In this document: positions 4,647 through 5,187 of the stretch, in pieces
Layout: each line of letters starts with the position of its first letter
Numbering within the stretch: position 1 is the stretch's first letter
From: JAATGI01 sp050729815
Lineage (GTDB): Bacteria > Pseudomonadota > Alphaproteobacteria > ATCC43930 > CGMCC-115725
DNA length: 5,187 bases
Direction of reading: 5' to 3'
NCBI GenBank assembly: GCA_050729815.1
Contig: JBOHLV010000230.1
Span: 1-5,187, forward strand
Program-made: the position numbers and the translations under genes
Notes under the pieces: model-generated
What the model was told of the DNA's origin: nothing
The model's database searches: none
Seen by the model: the letters and a program-made list of their open reading frames with translations, nothing else

Positions 4647-5155
4647 AACGCGACGGCTGGGCAATTGCTGCTACTACCGCGGCCGGTCTCGCGCTCTGGT
4701 CTTCCGTATTTCATCCCGCCCCGAAACTGCTGTGGAACGCCACCGCCAGCGTCCCGATCGGTCTCTATGGCGTCGGTCCCGCCCGCCCGCTGCGCGTCGG
4801 CGAACTCGTCATCGTGGCGCCGCCCAATCCTCTCGCCGGCTTCCTCGTCCGCCGTCGCTATCTTGGATTTGGGGTCCCCTTGGTGAAACACATCCTCGCC
4901 CTTGCCGGCGCGCGCGTTTGCCGGGAGGGCGGCGTCATCACCGTCAACGGCGCCGTCACGGGTAAGGCACTGGACCGGGACCGGTTTGGCCGCCCGCTTC
5001 CAGCCTGGCAGGGCTGTCGCGTGCTCGAACCTGGACAGGTCTTCCTCATGAACCGCAAACCGCTGGACTCGCTCGACGGACGGTACTTCGGGCCTTTGCG
5101 CGCAACCACCATCGTCGGCCGCGCGCACCCCATCTGGACATTTCCTCGGAGCTGA
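4643..5155 (+). CDS. traF: TraF-type S26 family conjugative signal peptidase
   Basis: From the ATG at 4643 it encodes 170 residues. An N-terminal hydrophobic segment (about residues 7-23, after MKRDGW) should anchor it in the inner membrane with the catalytic domain periplasmic. Family marks are the nucleophile Ser36 in ASVPIGLY, the probable general-base Lys82 in VPLVKHILALAG, and the S26 box-like LDSLDGRYFGPL (residues 141-152). Cys93 and Cys125 are spaced as in many TraF proteins and might form a disulfide. TraF peptidases mature the conjugative pilin (cyclising it in the RP4 system) and so are needed for mating-pair formation; that role here is inferred from the family. The start is chosen because of the ATGA overlap with DUF2840 and GGAGG at 4630-4634, 8 nt upstream; a frame extension further upstream overlaps DUF2840 and is not needed. 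The next gene starts 2 bp after its stop. Confidence 0.9.
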   Translation: MKRDGWAIAATTAAGLALWSSVFHPAPKLLWNATASVPIGLYGVGPARPLRVGELVIVAPPNPLAGFLVRRRYLGFGVPLVKHILALAGARVCREGGVITVNGAVTGKALDRDRFGRPLPAWQGCRVLEPGQVFLMNRKPLDSLDGRYFGPLRATTIVGRAHPIWTFPRS

Positions 5156-5157
5156 AC

Positions 5158-5187
5158 ATGTTGACGCCCCTCTTTCGGCATTGGGTC
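5158..5187 (+). CDS. Start of next operon gene, cut by window edge
   Basis: ATG at 5158 begins an open frame, MLTPLFRHWV, that runs off the window. GGAG at 5148-5151 lies 6 nt upstream and the spacing to the traF stop is 2 bp, so an operon continuation is likely. In related clusters a lytic transglycosylase gene often follows traF, but ten residues cannot show this. Confidence 0.5.
   Translation, partial: MLTPLFRHWV

Noticed and set aside
4592..5128. A 178-codon minus-strand ORF
   Set aside because: It is antisense to traF, which has catalytic Ser and Lys motifs, a ribosome-binding site and operon coupling.

Overview
The window is GC-rich accessory DNA whose genes, codon use and mobile-element families fit an alphaproteobacterium, perhaps a sphingomonad or rhizobium relative. 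That placement is inferred from family resemblance and was not tested by a search. It looks like a junction between a metabolic gene pair and the start of a conjugation or mobilization module, separated by about 2 kb of insertion-sequence wreckage.

Left part (1-2860). A 5'-truncated FAD-dependent oxidoreductase of the phytoene-desaturase-like superfamily runs rightward to 1326. Facing it is a complete leftward gene (1936-2751) for a sugar phosphate isomerase/epimerase-type TIM barrel. It has a strong ribosome-binding site and an operator-like palindrome upstream. Between the two lies a piece of an IS256-family transposase (1514-1924), truncated at both ends and missing its first catalytic aspartate. 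Positions 1327-1513 hold no gene that I recognise.

Middle part (about 2867-3721). Several unrelated elements are packed head to tail. They are the C-terminal end of an ISAs1-like transposase, split by a one-base frame change in a run of seven A, then a short internal piece of an IS110-family transposase, then one end of an IS21-family element with repeated terminal motifs and the last 100 codons of its istB helper gene. A small array of three imperfect 24-bp repeats follows. The IS110 reading frame stops matching exactly where the IS21 end begins, so the order of insertion can be partly read.

Right part (3722-5187). A mostly non-coding stretch contains a short protein-like tail and operator-like AGANTCTAAC repeats. 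A tightly packed rightward operon follows: a DUF2840 protein, a TraF-type S26 signal peptidase overlapping it by ATGA, and the first codons of another gene 2 bp further on. This pair belongs to a conserved transfer cluster of alphaproteobacterial plasmids and integrative elements. The upstream partners usually expected there (ParA or Rep type genes) are not present, which suggests that insertions or deletions replaced the left side of the module.

I do not see a demonstrably new system. The most interesting points are the unexplained repeats and palindromes at 3653-3721 and 3830-3856, the layered IS junctions, and the DUF2840-TraF pair, one member of which has no known function.
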